Shown piece after piece: positions 1 to 7,023 of a DNA stretch of 8,785 nucleotides. Within the stretch, counting starts at the first letter, position 1; every line of letters begins with the position of its first letter. Under the pieces are notes generated by a model. The model was not told the origin of the DNA, searched no databases, and saw only the letters and a list, made by a program, of their open reading frames with translations. The stretch is from assembly GCA_021414185.1 (NCBI GenBank), contig JAIOOZ010000334.1:1-8785 (forward strand), read 5' to 3'. Made by a program: the position numbers and the translations under genes. This stretch comes from Betaproteobacteria bacterium (GTDB lineage: Bacteria > Pseudomonadota > Gammaproteobacteria > Burkholderiales > SG8-41).

Positions 1-1017
1 AACGCGGTTGCGCTGCTGCCGAAGAAAATTGGCGAGTTCAGCGTTGAGTACATGGTCTTCGACGACGCCAGCGATCCGACGCAAAGCGTGCAACTGACCA
101 AGAAGCTGCTCGGCGAACACAAGATCGACGCCCTGATCGGCCCTTCCGGTTCCGGCAATGCGATGAGCGTACTGCAGTTCATGGCTGAAGGACAGACCCC
201 GATGCTGGCGCCGGTCGGCACTTCGGCCGTCGTGGTACCGATGGACGACAAAAAGCGCTGGGTGTTCAAAACCCACCCCAACGACGATGTCATCAGCGAG
301 GGCCTGGTCGCGGTTATGGTGAAACGCGGCGTCAAGACGCTCGGCTTCATCGGTCGCAACGATCCGTACGGCGAAAACTGGCACAAGACGTTCACTCCGA
401 TGGCGCAAAAGGCCGGCATCCAGATCGTCGCCAACGAACGCTACAACCGCCAGGACACCAGCGTTACCGGGCAGGTGGCGAAGCTCCTCGCCGCCAAGCC
501 GGAGGCGGTGCTGGTCGCCGGCGTCGCCGCCGACGCGGCGCTGCCGCACATGCAGTTGGTCGACTCCGGCTACAAGGGCACGATCTACCACACCCATGGC
601 TCGGCTTCGAACGACTTCATCAAACTCGGCGGCAAGAAGATGGAAGGCGCCATGATCGTCGGACCGTTGCTGGTGGTACCCGATGACATCCCGGACAGCT
701 TGCCGACCAAGAAAGTGACGCTTGACTTCGTCAACGGTTACGAGAAGCTGATCGGTAGCCGCCCGCCGATTTTCGGCGCCGGAACCTACGATGCCGGCCT
801 GCTGCTGGCGCGCGCCATCCCTGAAGCCGCCAAGAAGGGCAAACCGGGTACGCAGGAGTTCCGCACCGCGTTGCGCGACGCGATCGCAAGCACGAAGGAC
901 ATGCTGGCATCACAGGGCGTCGTCAACATCACCGCAACCGATCACTCGGGCTACGACCACCGCAGTCGCGTGCTGATCACGGTCAAGGATGGCAAGTTCG
1001 TCCTGGTGAAGGACTGA
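1..1017 (+). CDS. ABC transporter periplasmic substrate-binding protein, LivK / Peripla_BP_6 type (5' end missing)
   Basis: This is the periplasmic receptor of a branched-chain amino acid/amide-type (HAAT) ABC importer. The frame is open from base 1 and the visible 338 residues run to a TGA at 1015-1017. The ATG at base 52 is internal: the codons before it encode NAVALLPKKIGEFSVEYM, which reads as normal family sequence. Family members are usually about 380-400 residues, so the signal peptide and roughly the first 40-60 residues lie outside the window. Visible hallmarks are the lobe-1 pattern FDDASDPTQSV, the segment IDALIGPSGSGNAMSV, and the hinge/lobe-2 pattern FIGRNDPYGENW. A typical C-terminal region follows (FGAGTYDAGLLLARAI, then HRSRVLITVKDGKFVLVKD). 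The ligand cannot be read from sequence. Proximity to an indolepyruvate-type oxidoreductase makes an aromatic or organic acid as plausible as a branched-chain amino acid. The permease and ATPase genes are not in the window and may lie upstream. Confidence 0.93.
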   Translation, partial: NAVALLPKKIGEFSVEYMVFDDASDPTQSVQLTKKLLGEHKIDALIGPSGSGNAMSVLQFMAEGQTPMLAPVGTSAVVVPMDDKKRWVFKTHPNDDVISEGLVAVMVKRGVKTLGFIGRNDPYGENWHKTFTPMAQKAGIQIVANERYNRQDTSVTGQVAKLLAAKPEAVLVAGVAADAALPHMQLVDSGYKGTIYHTHGSASNDFIKLGGKKMEGAMIVGPLLVVPDDIPDSLPTKKVTLDFVNGYEKLIGSRPPIFGAGTYDAGLLLARAIPEAAKKGKPGTQEFRTALRDAIASTKDMLASQGVVNITATDHSGYDHRSRVLITVKDGKFVLVKD

Positions 1018-1033
1018 CGGCACCGGCCAGTTT

Positions 1034-1066
1034 GCGGCGGACTCGACTCGACGTCGGGTCCGCCGC
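1034..1066 (+). terminator. Strong hairpin after the substrate-binding protein gene
   Basis: An inverted repeat begins 16 bases after the stop codon. The outer arms GCGGCGGAC (1034-1042) and GTCCGCCGC (1058-1066) match perfectly. Pairing continues inward through one T-G wobble and four further pairs (CGAC 1044-1047 with GTCG 1053-1056), giving a 14-bp stem and a 5-base loop. There is no T-run after it, so it is not a canonical intrinsic terminator. It could terminate weakly, block 3' exonucleases, or set a lower expression level for the next gene. Its position right behind the coding region supports a 3'-end role. Confidence 0.5.
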
Positions 1067-1132
1067 GAACCAGGCTTGCCGAATCCGGTGCTGCGATTTC
1101 CGCGCCGGACGCTCCGACCCAAAGCCGACCGA

Positions 1133-2167
1133 ATGAGCAAGAAGCACTCGCCGCCGTGGACTCCGTCGCCAGCGCATGGCGCACTGCTACCACCGATCTC
1201 CGGTTGCACCTTCAACGGATTCGGTGAGGTCGCCCCACGCCGACCCCGCCAGATTTTCTGGCTGCGCAAACCGGGCAGCCATCCCTTTGCTCGCCTGCTG
1301 GAAGCCGTCAAGCAGCGTTTCTCAAGCGTAGCGGCCTACCACGAGGTCTACGCCAATGCCGATCGCGGACCACACAAGTTGCCCGAACCCGCCACCACAC
1401 GTGCTGACGACACAGCGGGGAACTGGACTCGGCGCGTAAAGGCATTCGTCCTCGACAATGTGGCAGCCCGACCCGGTGGCTATCCGGGAGCCGGCAGCGA
1501 GGCGGAACTGGTGGGTATCGCCGACATCTGTCCGGACTGGGTGTACGAAGGCTTCACGAGCACCTTGCCGCATCTCGTGGTGGTCGGCAACGTGATGGAC
1601 CACGTCCGGCTGTCCCGTGTGCCGTCCAGTGCGGACGACCCGGAAGGCCAGCTCGAAGTCTGCGATCAATACAATCGTGGTGCCCGCGTCGTGAATTGGC
1701 TCGCGCACTGGATCCGCAGCCAGGGCTACAACGCCATACCGCACGCCGGACCCTGGGTCGGATCGCTAAATTTACTGCCGGCGGCCATCGCCTGCGGCTT
1801 TGGCGAATTGGGAAAACACGGATCGCTGATTAACCGCCGGTATGGTTCCAGCTTTCGCCTGGCCGCGGTCGAAACCGACATGCCGCTGATAGCCGACGCC
1901 CCCGATCACTTCGGTGCCGACGACTTCTGCCTCAAGTGCCAGGTCTGCACCAACGGCTGCCCGCCCGACGCCATCGCCAACGACAAGCAAATGGTGCGCG
2001 GCACAGTCAAGTGGGCTGTCAATTTCGACCGTTGCATTCCCTATTTCAACGAAACCTTCGGCTGCGGTATTTGCGTTGCGATCTGCCCCTGGAGCACGCC
2101 GGGCCGCGCACCGAAACTCGCCGAACGCTTCAGCCGTCGCGCCGCCGCGAAGACCGCCGCATCATGA
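1133..2167 (+). CDS. Reductive dehalogenase-like corrinoid / 2x[4Fe-4S] protein (cytoplasmic, no Tat signal)
   Basis: This 344-residue protein resembles the catalytic subunit (RdhA) of reductive dehalogenases and more distantly epoxyqueuosine reductase (QueG); both use cobalamin plus two [4Fe-4S] clusters. The corrinoid-domain part shows AELVGIADICPDWVYEG, IRSQGYNAIPHAGP (around residue 198) and GFGELGKHGSLINRRYG followed by RLAAVETDMPL, the RdhA-style form of this region. Cluster motif 1 is C266-x2-C269-x2-C272-x3-C276-P. Motif 2 is C301-x9-C311-x2-C314-x3-C318-P, which fits the RdhA pattern, so all eight cluster cysteines are present. There is no Tat signal or hydrophobic N-terminus and no RdhB-like anchor gene follows, so a cytoplasmic location is inferred. 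The ATG at 1133 is chosen; it has only a weak ribosome site. In-frame TTG 1076 and GTG 1088 would add up to 19 basic residues but look no better. Active-site Tyr/Lys/Arg residues could not be assigned by eye. The substrate is unknown, and dehalogenation itself is not shown. Confidence 0.82.
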   Translation: MSKKHSPPWTPSPAHGALLPPISGCTFNGFGEVAPRRPRQIFWLRKPGSHPFARLLEAVKQRFSSVAAYHEVYANADRGPHKLPEPATTRADDTAGNWTRRVKAFVLDNVAARPGGYPGAGSEAELVGIADICPDWVYEGFTSTLPHLVVVGNVMDHVRLSRVPSSADDPEGQLEVCDQYNRGARVVNWLAHWIRSQGYNAIPHAGPWVGSLNLLPAAIACGFGELGKHGSLINRRYGSSFRLAAVETDMPLIADAPDHFGADDFCLKCQVCTNGCPPDAIANDKQMVRGTVKWAVNFDRCIPYFNETFGCGICVAICPWSTPGRAPKLAERFSRRAAAKTAAS

Positions 2168-2202
2168 CCCCCTCCTTCAGGATTTCGACTCGCCACCGGA
2201 CA

Positions 2203-2218
2203 TGGTGGTGCACCACCA
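2203..2218. promoter_or_regulatory. Perfect 16-bp palindrome upstream of the oxidoreductase gene
   Basis: TGGTGGTGCACCACCA reads identically on both strands and sits in the 167-base gap, 117 bases before the oxidoreductase start. It could be a dimeric-regulator operator. As RNA it could fold with 6 pairs and a TGCA loop. Its left arm can alternatively pair with CCACC at 2193-2197, so two mutually exclusive small hairpins are possible. No T-run follows, so a terminator is unlikely. The binding protein is unknown. Confidence 0.4.
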
Positions 2219-2264
2219 CCCACAGTTCGCGACCTGCCCGCTGTCGTCGCGAATGTTGAGCGCT

Positions 2265-2283
2265 GCGATCCGACGCGGATCGC
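2265..2283. repeat. Inverted repeat (8-bp arms, 3-base spacer) upstream of the oxidoreductase gene
   Basis: GCGATCCG (2265-2272) and CGGATCGC (2276-2283) are perfect reverse complements separated by ACG. The element ends 51 bases before the start codon and could be an operator half-site pair or an RNA hairpin in the leader. There is no T-run after it. It is unrelated in sequence to the palindrome at 2203-2218. Confidence 0.35.
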
Positions 2284-2321
2284 GCATGTGACGCGCCGCG
2301 CCAAGGCGTGGGAAGCAGTAC

Positions 2322-2327
2322 GGAGGG
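2322..2327 (+). promoter_or_regulatory. Ribosome binding site of the oxidoreductase gene
   Basis: GGAGGG is a near-consensus Shine-Dalgarno, with 7 bases between it and the ATG at 2335. It is the only clearly strong ribosome site in the window and fixes the start of the large gene. Confidence 0.8.
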
Positions 2328-2334
2328 ATAGGCA

Positions 2335-5300
2335 ATGAGTCTTGCAAACATTTCACTCGACGACAAGTACCGGCTCGAACACGGTCGCGTTTTTCTGACC
2401 GGCATGCAGGCCCTGGCACGCCTGCCGATGTTGCAGCACGCCATCGACCGTGCTGCCGGCCTGCATACCGCCGGCTACATTTCCGGCTACCGCGGTTCGC
2501 CGCTGGGCGGCCTCGATACGGCCCTGCACGGTGCTGGCGCCTTTCTCAAACAGCACGACATTACCTTCCAGCCCGGCGTCAATGAGGATATCGCAGCCAC
2601 CGCGATCTGGGGCACGCAGCAACTGCACTTCTTCCCGCAGCCGAAATTCGACGGCATCTTTTCGATGTGGTACGGCAAGGGCCCCGGTGTGGATCGCAGC
2701 GGCGACGTCTTCAAGCATGCCAACCATGCCGGCACATCAAAACACGGCGGTGTACTGCTGGTGGCGGGCGACGACCCTTCGGCGCGCTCGTCGGCCGTCG
2801 CCCACCAGAGCGAACACATGTTCTCGGCCTGCGGTATCCCCGTGCTGGCGCCCGCCGACCTGCAGGAGTACCTCGATTTCGGCCTGCATGGCTGGGCCAT
2901 GTCGCGCTATTCGGGATGCTGGGTGGCGCTCAAGCTCACCTCCGACACGGCGGAAAGCTCGGCCACGGTGGAGGTCGACCCGGCCCGCATGAAGATCGTC
3001 ATTCCCGACGATTTTCGCCTGCCGCCTGACGGCGTCAGCATCCGCTGGCCGGATTCGCCGCTGGCGCAGGAACACCGGCTGCAGGAATTCAAGGTCTATG
3101 CGGCGATCGCCTACGCCCGCGCCAACAAGCTGAACCGCGTCATCTTCGACAGCCCGCGGCCGCGGCTTGGCATCATCGCCTGCGGCAAGGCCTATCTCGA
3201 CGTGCGCCAGGCACTCGACGATCTCGGCATCGACGAAGCCTACGCCGCCGATATCGGCCTGCGCCTGCTCAAGGTGGGCATGCCTTGGCCTCTCGAAGCC
3301 GAGTCGGTGCGCCAGTTCGCCCAGGGCCTGGAAGAAATACTGGTGGTCGAGGAAAAGCGCCAGATCATCGAATACCAGTTGAAGGAAATGCTCTACAACT
3401 GGCGCGAAGATGTGCGCCCGCGCGTCGTCGGCAAGTACGACGAAACCGGCGAGTGGCCGGTGCCGGCCAAGAGCTGGCTGCTGGCGCCCACCGCCGAAAT
3501 GACTCCGGCACTGGTCGCCCGCGCCATCGCGGCACGCCTTTCGCGCTTCCACACCGCGCCGCGCATCACGGAGTACCTCGCGTTCCTCGACCAGAAAGCC
3601 AACGCCCTGTCGCAGCCACGGGTGACGCTGATGCGCACGCCCTACTTCTGCCCGGGTTGCCCGCACAACCAATCGACCAAGGTACCCGAGGGCAGTTGCG
3701 CCCTGGGCGGAGTCGGCTGCCATCTGATGGCAGTAATGATGGGCCGCAATACGGTCACGATTTCCCAGATGGGCGGCGAAGGCGCCGCCTGGCTCGGCAT
3801 TTCCGGACACAGCGGAACCGGGCACATCTTCGCCAACATGGGCGACGGCACCTACTTCCACTCCGGCCTGCTGGCGATCCGCGCCGCCGTGGCCGGCAAG
3901 ATCAACATCACCTACAAACTGCTCTACAACGATGCGGTCGCGATGACCGGCGGCCAGCCGGTGGACGGCACGCTGACCGTGCCGCAGCTCACGCGCCAAT
4001 TGGCAGCAGAAGACGTCGGGCGCATCATCGTGATGTCCGACGAACCGGAGAAGTACAAGGATGTTACCGACTTCGCCCCCGCCGTCGAGATTCGCCATCG
4101 CGACGAACTCGACGCGACGCAGCGCGAATTGCGCGAAACTCCAGGTGTCACGGCGCTGATCTACGACCAGACCTGCGCCGCCGAAAAGCGTCGCCGCCGC
4201 AAGCGCGGACGCTTCCCCGACCCCGCCGTGCGCGTCTTCATCAACGAAATGGTCTGTGAAGGCTGCGGCGACTGCAGTGTGAAGTCGAACTGCCTCGCCG
4301 TAGTCCCCGTCGAAACCGAGTTTGGCCGCAAGCGGGCCATCGACCAGTCGTCCTGCAACAAGGACTACTCCTGCGTTTCAGGCTTCTGCCCGAGCATCGT
4401 CACCGTGCACGGCGGATCGACGCGGCGGGGTCGCGCCCTGGTGTTGGGCGCGGATGAGTTTGCCGACCTGCCCGAACCGACAACCGCAGCCCTCGCCGAA
4501 CCCTGCGGTATCCTCGTCGCCGGCGTCGGTGGTACCGGAGTGGTCACCATCGGCGCCTTGCTCGGCATGGCCGCGCACATCGATGGCAAGGGCGTCACCG
4601 TGCTCGACATGACCGGCTTGGCGCAAAAGGGCGGCGCCGTGATGTCACACGTGCGGATTGCGGAGAACCAGGACCGCCTGCATTCGACACGGATCGCGAC
4701 TGGCGAAGCCCGCCTCCTGCTTGGTTGCGACATGATCGTGGCGGTCAGTGACGACGCCCTCTCGAAGACGGCGGCCGGCATCACCCGCGCCATCGTGAAC
4801 ACCGCACAAGCGATCACGGGCGAGTTCATGCGCAATCCCGATCGCGCCTTCCCCGCCGACGCCATGGAGCAATCGGTCGTCGATGCCGTCGGTGTCGAGG
4901 GCGCGACCTTCCTCGACGCCAGCCGGCTGGCCACACGCCTGATGGGGCATTCGATCGCCACCAACATCTTCCTGCTCGGCTACGCCTTTCAGTGCGGCTG
5001 CATTCCGCTCTCCTCGGGAGCCCTGCTGCGCGCCATTGAACTCAATGGTTCGACAGTGGAAGAGAATCGCCGCGCCTTCTCCTGGGGCCGGCGCGCGGCC
5101 CTCGATCCGGCCGGGGTCGAAGCCAAGGTATCCGCAGGCGAAACAAGCCCGGCCGACCGGGTGCTGTCGGCAAGCCTGGACGAAATGATCGAGCGCCGCC
5201 GCGATTTCCTGACTTCGTATCAGGATGCGGCCTACGCCCGGCGCTATGTGACCCTTGTCGAACAGGTACGCGTGAACGTCGGCGCCGGCGCGCTCTGCGT

Positions 5301-5856
5301 ACCTGGAACGCCGCTTCGCGGGCAGGTATCGGCGTTTGCGGAGGCCGTGGCGCGCAATTACTTCAAGCTGCTGACCTACAAGGACGAGTACGAAGTCGCG
5401 CGCCTGTTCAGCGGCCCCGCTTTCCAGAGCGCGCTGGCCTCCGGCTTCGAAGGCGATTACTGGCTGAACTTCCACATCACCCTGCCCTGGAGCCGCCCGG
5501 CCAGGCCCGGTGAGGAACCAGGGAAGATCCGATTTGGCCCCTGGCTGCTACCGGCAATGAAAGTCCTTGCCCGCTTCAAGTTCTTGCGCGGCACCGCGCT
5601 CGACCCCTTCGGTCGAATCGCCGAGCGCAGGCGGGAACGCGAGCTGATCGCCGAGTACGAACGCACCATCGCGCATATTCTGGGCAGGCTCGATCCCGCA
5701 CGACTCGATGCCGCAATTGCGTTGGCATCGATTCCGGAAAATATCCGCGGCTACGGCCCGGTCAAGCAACGCTCGATTGCCCTGGCGGAGGCCCGGCGCA
5801 GGGAGCTCATGGCGAAGTTCGACCAGGACAAAACTGCGACCGACCAGATGGCCTGA
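2335..5856 (+). CDS. Indolepyruvate:ferredoxin oxidoreductase, single-chain (IorA-IorB type fusion)
   Basis: This enzyme family oxidatively decarboxylates aryl-pyruvates (indolepyruvate, phenylpyruvate) with CoA to the aryl-acetyl-CoA and reduces ferredoxin, in the cytoplasm. At 1173 residues it matches the large single-chain proteobacterial form rather than the two-subunit archaeal enzyme. Domains in order: N-terminal pyrimidine-binding/POR_N-like region (about 30-230, YISGYRGSPLGGLD and QPGVNEDIAATAIWGTQQ); TPP domain (about 435-600) with YFCPGCPHN at C439, G503-D-G, and NDAVAMTGGQ; a basic linker; a cysteine-rich ferredoxin-like region with seven cysteines (641, 644, 647, 653, 674, 680, 685); the gamma domain with nucleotide-type loop GVGGTG (730-735) and DMTGLAQKGG; and a C-terminal domain of the DUF6537 type (about 940-1140). 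The start is fixed by a good Shine-Dalgarno. It follows the corrinoid/Fe-S gene by 167 bases. The physiological substrate is inferred from the family only; another 2-oxoacid is possible. Confidence 0.93.
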   Translation: MSLANISLDDKYRLEHGRVFLTGMQALARLPMLQHAIDRAAGLHTAGYISGYRGSPLGGLDTALHGAGAFLKQHDITFQPGVNEDIAATAIWGTQQLHFFPQPKFDGIFSMWYGKGPGVDRSGDVFKHANHAGTSKHGGVLLVAGDDPSARSSAVAHQSEHMFSACGIPVLAPADLQEYLDFGLHGWAMSRYSGCWVALKLTSDTAESSATVEVDPARMKIVIPDDFRLPPDGVSIRWPDSPLAQEHRLQEFKVYAAIAYARANKLNRVIFDSPRPRLGIIACGKAYLDVRQALDDLGIDEAYAADIGLRLLKVGMPWPLEAESVRQFAQGLEEILVVEEKRQIIEYQLKEMLYNWREDVRPRVVGKYDETGEWPVPAKSWLLAPTAEMTPALVARAIAARLSRFHTAPRITEYLAFLDQKANALSQPRVTLMRTPYFCPGCPHNQSTKVPEGSCALGGVGCHLMAVMMGRNTVTISQMGGEGAAWLGISGHSGTGHIFANMGDGTYFHSGLLAIRAAVAGKINITYKLLYNDAVAMTGGQPVDGTLTVPQLTRQLAAEDVGRIIVMSDEPEKYKDVTDFAPAVEIRHRDELDATQRELRETPGVTALIYDQTCAAEKRRRRKRGRFPDPAVRVFINEMVCEGCGDCSVKSNCLAVVPVETEFGRKRAIDQSSCNKDYSCVSGFCPSIVTVHGGSTRRGRALVLGADEFADLPEPTTAALAEPCGILVAGVGGTGVVTIGALLGMAAHIDGKGVTVLDMTGLAQKGGAVMSHVRIAENQDRLHSTRIATGEARLLLGCDMIVAVSDDALSKTAAGITRAIVNTAQAITGEFMRNPDRAFPADAMEQSVVDAVGVEGATFLDASRLATRLMGHSIATNIFLLGYAFQCGCIPLSSGALLRAIELNGSTVEENRRAFSWGRRAALDPAGVEAKVSAGETSPADRVLSASLDEMIERRRDFLTSYQDAAYARRYVTLVEQVRVNVGAGALCVPGTPLRGQVSAFAEAVARNYFKLLTYKDEYEVARLFSGPAFQSALASGFEGDYWLNFHITLPWSRPARPGEEPGKIRFGPWLLPAMKVLARFKFLRGTALDPFGRIAERRRERELIAEYERTIAHILGRLDPARLDAAIALASIPENIRGYGPVKQRSIALAEARRRELMAKFDQDKTATDQMA

Positions 5857-5879
5857 TCCCGCAATCCGCATAATGCATC

Positions 5880-5888
5880 TGGTATCCT
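5880..5888 (+). promoter_or_regulatory. Possible extended -10 promoter element before the bactofilin gene
   Basis: TGGTATCCT has the TGn extension and a TATCCT hexamer similar to a sigma-70 -10 box. It lies 24 bases past the oxidoreductase stop, inside the 99-base gap. No convincing -35 is seen 16-18 bases upstream. Between it and the TTG start is a small CGGAC/GTCCG hairpin (5900-5913, loop CGAA). This is weak evidence that the envelope genes are transcribed separately from the metabolic genes. Confidence 0.25.
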
Positions 5889-5955
5889 GCCTGAAAAGCC
5901 GGACCGAAGTCCGTGAAGCCGCCATCCCAGCCGGTTCCCGAAGAAAGCGAATCCT

Positions 5956-7023
5956 TTGTCCGCAAACACCAGGAACGACAGACATCCGGAGGCCCGTGCC
6001 GACACCGTGATCGGTGCCGGCCTGCGCCTGAAAGGCAACATTTCCTGTACCGGAGTTCTACGCATCCTCGGAGAAATCCATGGCGAGGTTTCCTGCGATG
6101 CCGACGCCAGCGGAACCATCGTCGTCGGCGGGTCGGGTAGCGTTTCCGGGGCGATACGGGCTCCCCACATCGTCGTCGGTGGCCGTGTTCTCGGGCCACT
6201 GGATTCGTCGCGATCGATAGAGATTCAGCCGGAGGCAAGCGTTGCCGGCGATATCCGCTACCGCGCGATGCATATCCATCCCGGCGGCGTCATCGAAGGA
6301 TCGCTGCGCCCGAAGGGCATGTCGGAGAGCGATGAAAATGCGCAGCAGACCGGCCGTCTGCCGCCTATGCCGGCGGCGGGCCGCGAAGGCGACATCCCCT
6401 CGGACGCTGCGGCCGTCGGCGGCAGCTTGCGCAAGCCAACCCGGCCTGTCGCCAGGATCGTGGGGGCCCTGGCGCTGCTCGGTGTGATCGTCACCATCGC
6501 ATTGCTGAACCGCAGCCCCGAACCCGCTGCGCCCCCCGCCGCCGAAGACACCGGCAATACCAGCCCGGTGGCGGCACCAAGCGCGACGGCAGGGGTCGCA
6601 GTGCGGCAGGATGGCCCGGGCACCGCTGCCGGAACTTCACCGCTTGAGCCATCCACGGCGGATGCGGATGCGACCAAGCCCGCACCCGAGCCTCCGCCGC
6701 AAGCTTCTGCGGCCGGCAGCGAAAAGGTGGTGTCAGTGCATGGAGTGAATCCGGGCAAGCCGGGCGGCGTCTTTTCAGTCGTGGGCAAAGAGCCTTCGGT
6801 GCTGATCCGGAAGAAGCACGACGAGGCTTCCGAGGGCACGCGCATCGAGATTCCACAAGGCGCCGCGGCCAGCATTCCGTTTGCACGCAACGAGATTTTC
6901 CGGGTCGCGCAAGGCCGCGACCTCGAGATCTTCTATCAGGGCCGCAAGGTGGGTCGGAAGACCATTGAAAGCGGCGTCTGGATGAGCTTCGTCCCGCAGT
7001 TGTCCAGCGCATCCGGCAAGTAG
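5956..7023 (+). CDS. Membrane-anchored bactofilin-domain (polymer-forming cytoskeletal) protein with extracytoplasmic C-terminal domain
   Basis: Residues about 15-118 are a bactofilin domain: short beta-helix repeats of the V/I-x-G-x-V/I type (DTVIGAGLRLKGNI, GEIHGEVSC, GVIEGSLRPKG). Bactofilins polymerise into filaments on the inner face of the membrane and act as scaffolds for envelope enzymes. Unlike the usual short soluble form, this 355-residue protein continues with a polar linker, a single hydrophobic segment (about 168-184) preceded by RKPTRPVAR (N-terminus inside), an Ala/Pro/Thr-rich linker (about 186-255), and a C-terminal domain (256-355) that I do not recognise. That last part ends with LEIFYQGRKVGRKTI and is loosely reminiscent of the RodZ C-terminal region, a guess from style only. 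TTG at 5956 is the first start codon in frame after the in-frame TGA at 5914; a weak purine-rich AAGAAAG lies 8 bases upstream. The next possible start (GTG, residue 18) would cut into the domain. It is followed by the kinase gene after 117 bases. Confidence 0.85.
   Translation: MSANTRNDRHPEARADTVIGAGLRLKGNISCTGVLRILGEIHGEVSCDADASGTIVVGGSGSVSGAIRAPHIVVGGRVLGPLDSSRSIEIQPEASVAGDIRYRAMHIHPGGVIEGSLRPKGMSESDENAQQTGRLPPMPAAGREGDIPSDAAAVGGSLRKPTRPVARIVGALALLGVIVTIALLNRSPEPAAPPAAEDTGNTSPVAAPSATAGVAVRQDGPGTAAGTSPLEPSTADADATKPAPEPPPQASAAGSEKVVSVHGVNPGKPGGVFSVVGKEPSVLIRKKHDEASEGTRIEIPQGAAASIPFARNEIFRVAQGRDLEIFYQGRKVGRKTIESGVWMSFVPQLSSASGK

Noticed and set aside
1076..1132. Upstream TTG start adding 19 residues to the corrinoid/Fe-S protein, with RRTLRPK as a possible Tat motif
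   Set aside because: No hydrophobic segment follows the twin arginines, the TTG has no ribosome site, and the extra residues do not look like family sequence. The ATG at 1133 was preferred.
2737..4098. Long open frame (453 codons) on the - strand inside the oxidoreductase gene
   Set aside because: It is fully antisense to a confidently identified gene, its composition is typical of a GC-rich shadow frame, and it shows no recognisable domain.
3285..4259. Open frame of 324 codons on the + strand in another frame of the oxidoreductase gene
   Set aside because: Arg/His/Pro-rich out-of-frame translation of a conserved TPP-domain region, typical of a shadow frame.
4645..5475. Open frame of 276 codons on the - strand inside the oxidoreductase gene
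   Set aside because: It is antisense to the gamma and C-terminal domains of the oxidoreductase; no family features or ribosome site were seen.
6538..6720. Ala/Pro-rich stretch of the bactofilin fusion as a DNA repeat or frameshifted region
   Set aside because: No tandem unit is conserved at DNA level and the frame stays open with normal codon use; it reads as a flexible linker.
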